Below are positions 6,443 through 8,042 of a stretch of 8,042 nt of DNA, piece by piece. The translations under genes were made by a program, and so were the position numbers. The first letter of the stretch is position 1. Every line of letters starts with the position of its first letter. The notes beneath the pieces were generated by a model. It was not told the DNA's origin. It did not search any database and saw only the letters and a list, made by a program, of their open reading frames with translations. Origin of the DNA: an uncultured bacterium (GTDB taxonomy: Bacteria; Pseudomonadota; Gammaproteobacteria; Burkholderiales; Burkholderiaceae_D). The stretch lies in assembly GCA_903872555.1 (NCBI GenBank), contig CAIQLE010000107.1:1-8042 (forward strand). Direction: 5' to 3'.

Positions 6443-7276
6443 TCACAGTCCGGTGACTTTGTGGATCAGCCAAAAATAGCAACGATAGGGCAGTATTCTT
6501 GCCACTCTGAGCCAGTTGGTAAAGCGTTTTGGGAAGTGGATATGAAATTCCCCACGCTCTATGCCATGGATGATTTCCTGCGCTGCCTGCGCTGCGCTGA
6601 TCAGCCCTGGCATGTCGAAATTATTTTTTGCCGTGGCAGGTGTTTCTACGAAGCCGGGATTGATCAGATAAACGGCATTTCCGCGCGGGTGTAAATCAAA
6701 ATACAGAGATTCACATAGGTTAATCAGTGCGGCCTTGGTCGGTCCATATACCAGCGCCCGCGGCAAACCAGAATAACCTGCGGCCGAAGAGACGATGCCT
6801 ATGCCACCACTCGATTGTTGCAGCAGTATGGGCAAGACAGCATCGAGACAATGAAACACGCCACGCAGATTCACGTCCAGCAGCTGATTCGCGATGCCCA
6901 TATCGAAGCTGTCAGCGCGCATTTCATTGTAGGTGCCAGCCACCACCAGCAAAAGATCAATTCCCTGCCATTGCGCCAGTAATTCATCGCGTGCTGCAAG
7001 TACCTGTTCATGCTGAGTCACATCCAGTGGCAGCACGCAGGCGCGGTCGTTTTTGCGTGCAATGTCATTCAGTGCGTCGAGATTACGCGCAGAGATAGCG
7101 ACACGCGCTCCTTTGGACAACAAGAGTCTGGCAGTCTCAGCCCCTATGCCTGTCGATGCACCTATGACCCACACCCGCAGATCACGCCAGTTCCTGATGC
7201 GTGGATTCATGGTCCGGCTACTTGCAGACGGCTTGTCTGCGGCTTTGGCTTGCGGCGACGCCTGCAATGAATACAT
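6443..7276 (-). CDS. Short-chain dehydrogenase/reductase (SDR family)
   Basis: This is an NAD(P)-dependent oxidoreductase of the classical SDR type, 277 residues, substrate unknown. It shows the nucleotide motif GASTGIG (39-45), Asp85-Val, N136 in VNLRGVF, the serine of VSSAAG (S163/S164) and the catalytic Y177-GPT-K181. The usual NAG motif reads VAG (112-114), so the structural Asn is replaced. The C-terminus (RFTNWLRVARILPYRCYFWLIHKV, 251-274) is basic and aromatic and may rest on the membrane, which would suit a lipid substrate. The ATG overlaps the DUF3833 stop as TAATG and has AAGAGG 8 bases upstream. A later Met23 would give a more ordinary N-terminus but lacks a good site. The first 22 residues are a polar Ala/Ser/Lys extension. 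The neighbours suggest a shared pathway with the DUF3833 lipoprotein and the NTF2-like protein. Confidence 0.93.
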   Translation of the reverse strand: MYSLQASPQAKAADKPSASSRTMNPRIRNWRDLRVWVIGASTGIGAETARLLLSKGARVAISARNLDALNDIARKNDRACVLPLDVTQHEQVLAARDELLAQWQGIDLLLVVAGTYNEMRADSFDMGIANQLLDVNLRGVFHCLDAVLPILLQQSSGGIGIVSSAAGYSGLPRALVYGPTKAALINLCESLYFDLHPRGNAVYLINPGFVETPATAKNNFDMPGLISAAQAAQEIIHGIERGEFHIHFPKRFTNWLRVARILPYRCYFWLIHKVTGL

Positions 7277-7827
7277 TAGTCAGGCCTCTTGCGGAATGAC
7301 AGAGTGACTTCGCCCAGACGAAAACCGAATTTACTCATGACAGCCCGGTTCAACATGACCTGATCGTCCATTTGATACATCCAGTCATCAAAGTTGACGT
7401 GATAGATGGCGTCGCCCACCGGCAGCGCAAGCACATACTTCCAGTTCAGTGCATTCCCGCCGACTTCACCCACCGCTTCACCGACGACATCCGCCGCTGT
7501 GCCTATGAAGCGGTTCTCGCCGACTTTCTTCAGCGTCCAGACACGTTTCTGTTTGCTGCCATCGGAGTAAGTGAAATCTTCATCCAGCACACCGGTGTCA
7601 CCGTCCCAGCTGCAATGCATCACGACAGTAAAGCGCTTGATGACTTTGCCTGAGCGGTCCTGAAACATACCCCACGCATCGACTGTGCCATTAAAGTAAG
7701 TTTGCATATTGAGAGCAGGCTGCTCGGCTGCGTAATCAGCGGGTTTCATCGTGGCTCCACAGGCAGTCAGCAACAGAGTGACGGCCAGCAGGCCGGATAT
7801 TTGCAAACGTTTTAATACAGCTTTCAT
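7276..7827 (-). CDS. DUF3833 family lipoprotein
   Basis: This is a 183-residue lipoprotein of unknown function. The N-terminus has the basic MKAVLKR, a hydrophobic core and the lipobox L-T-A-C with lipidated Cys23, so the mature protein should be membrane-anchored in the envelope. The next residue is Gly, which gives no inner-membrane retention signal, so the outer membrane is likely. The mature part carries the DUF3833 pattern: YFNGTVDAWGMFQDRSGKV (44-62), DEDFTYSDGS (83-92), VWTL, DVVGEAVGEVGGNALNWKY (113-131), NFDDWMYQMD (145-154) and SKFGFRLGEVTLSF (165-178). It overlaps the SDR start by one base and begins 23 bases after the stop of the MFS gene. From my knowledge of related genomes, DUF3833 genes often sit with SDR, NTF2-like, flavoprotein, DUF1365 and cyclopropane fatty-acid synthase genes; a role in envelope lipid handling is an inference. 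Confidence 0.93.
   Translation of the reverse strand: MKAVLKRLQISGLLAVTLLLTACGATMKPADYAAEQPALNMQTYFNGTVDAWGMFQDRSGKVIKRFTVVMHCSWDGDTGVLDEDFTYSDGSKQKRVWTLKKVGENRFIGTAADVVGEAVGEVGGNALNWKYVLALPVGDAIYHVNFDDWMYQMDDQVMLNRAVMSKFGFRLGEVTLSFRKRPD
7285..7290 (-). promoter_or_regulatory. Ribosome-binding site of the SDR gene, inside the DUF3833 coding end
   Basis: AAGAGG on the minus strand sits 8 bases before the ATG at 7276, within the last codons of the DUF3833 gene. Together with the TAATG overlap it supports the longer 277-residue start over Met23. Confidence 0.65.
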
Positions 7828-7850
7828 GGTGTTCTTTCATGAGTGATTTC

Positions 7851-8042
7851 TTATGACACATCTTTTAAAGGCGAGCGCCACAACAGCAGTGCAGCGCACA
7901 GTTTCAATACGCAGGGCAAGAGCGCATAGGCAAGCAGCAGAGCATGCAAGCCGCTAGCGCTGCTGCGCTCCGGCATACCGGGGACATAGCCCAGTGATTC
8001 AAGTAAAGGCAGGGCGATGCCGGCGGCGAGTGCCAGATTCAT
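7851..8042 (-). CDS. C-terminal end of a probable MFS transporter (5' end outside window)
   Basis: Only the last 63 codons lie in the window, ending with TAA at 7851. The Met at the edge is probably internal. Two hydrophobic stretches are visible, NLALAAGIALPLLESLGYV and ALLLAYALLPCVLKLCAALLLW, separated by a short polar loop (PGMPERSSASG). These fit the last two transmembrane helices of a 12-helix carrier, followed by a short cytoplasmic tail. The A-Y-x-L-L-P-x-x-L-K-L pattern resembles MFS/GPH-type transporters that I associate with DUF3833 clusters. The assignment rests on pattern and context, and another polytopic membrane protein remains possible. Confidence 0.55.
   Translation of the reverse strand: MNLALAAGIALPLLESLGYVPGMPERSSASGLHALLLAYALLPCVLKLCAALLLWRSPLKDVS

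Noticed and set aside
6437..6694. An 85-codon plus-strand frame antisense to the SDR and NTF2-like genes
   Set aside because: It is opposite conserved coding sequence and shows no domain, promoter or ribosome-binding site.

Overview
The window looks like chromosomal DNA of a betaproteobacterium of the order Burkholderiales. An Oxalobacteraceae-type genome (Undibacterium or Herminiimonas relatives) is my best guess. The main pointer is a phaM gene, a PHB-granule regulator typical of that order, together with a fused indolepyruvate ferredoxin oxidoreductase, tandem DUF3108 genes and moderate GC with a compact layout. The genus is inference. I see no tRNA, rRNA, CRISPR array, insertion sequence or phage gene.

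Layout. Bases 1-2474 (+) hold the C-terminal two thirds or so of a fused indolepyruvate ferredoxin oxidoreductase, cut by the left edge. It converges on a minus-strand unit (5075 down to 2489). That unit runs from a membrane-anchored DUF3108 protein, through a second and shorter DUF3108 gene, to queC (7-cyano-7-deazaguanine synthase, queuosine pathway). The short DUF3108 gene is interrupted by one in-frame amber codon at exactly the position where its neighbour has tyrosine. It overlaps queC by ATGA. A 12-bp-stem hairpin sits between the oxidoreductase and queC and overlaps the queC stop codon.

From 5252 (+) a short regulatory region with a perfect 17-bp palindrome precedes phaM. The Lys/Ala-rich DNA-binding tail of phaM is encoded by a 15-bp tandem repeat. 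The repeat continues beyond the stop codon in another frame for about six more degenerate units. This suggests that a one-base shift shortened the protein and left a decaying fossil of a longer tail.

The right part is a compact minus-strand unit (8042 down to 6001): the end of a probable MFS transporter, a DUF3833 lipoprotein, a short-chain dehydrogenase (start overlaps the DUF3833 stop as TAATG) and an NTF2/SnoaL-like protein. Sets like this often accompany cyclopropane/modified fatty acid genes in proteobacteria, so an envelope-lipid role is plausible but not shown here.

There is no gene-free stretch above 300 bases. The largest gaps are 5076-5251 (divergent promoter region) and 5882-6000 (degenerate repeat tail). 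I did not find an evident new biological system. The most informative irregularities are the amber-interrupted DUF3108 gene and the out-of-frame continuation of the phaM repeat.
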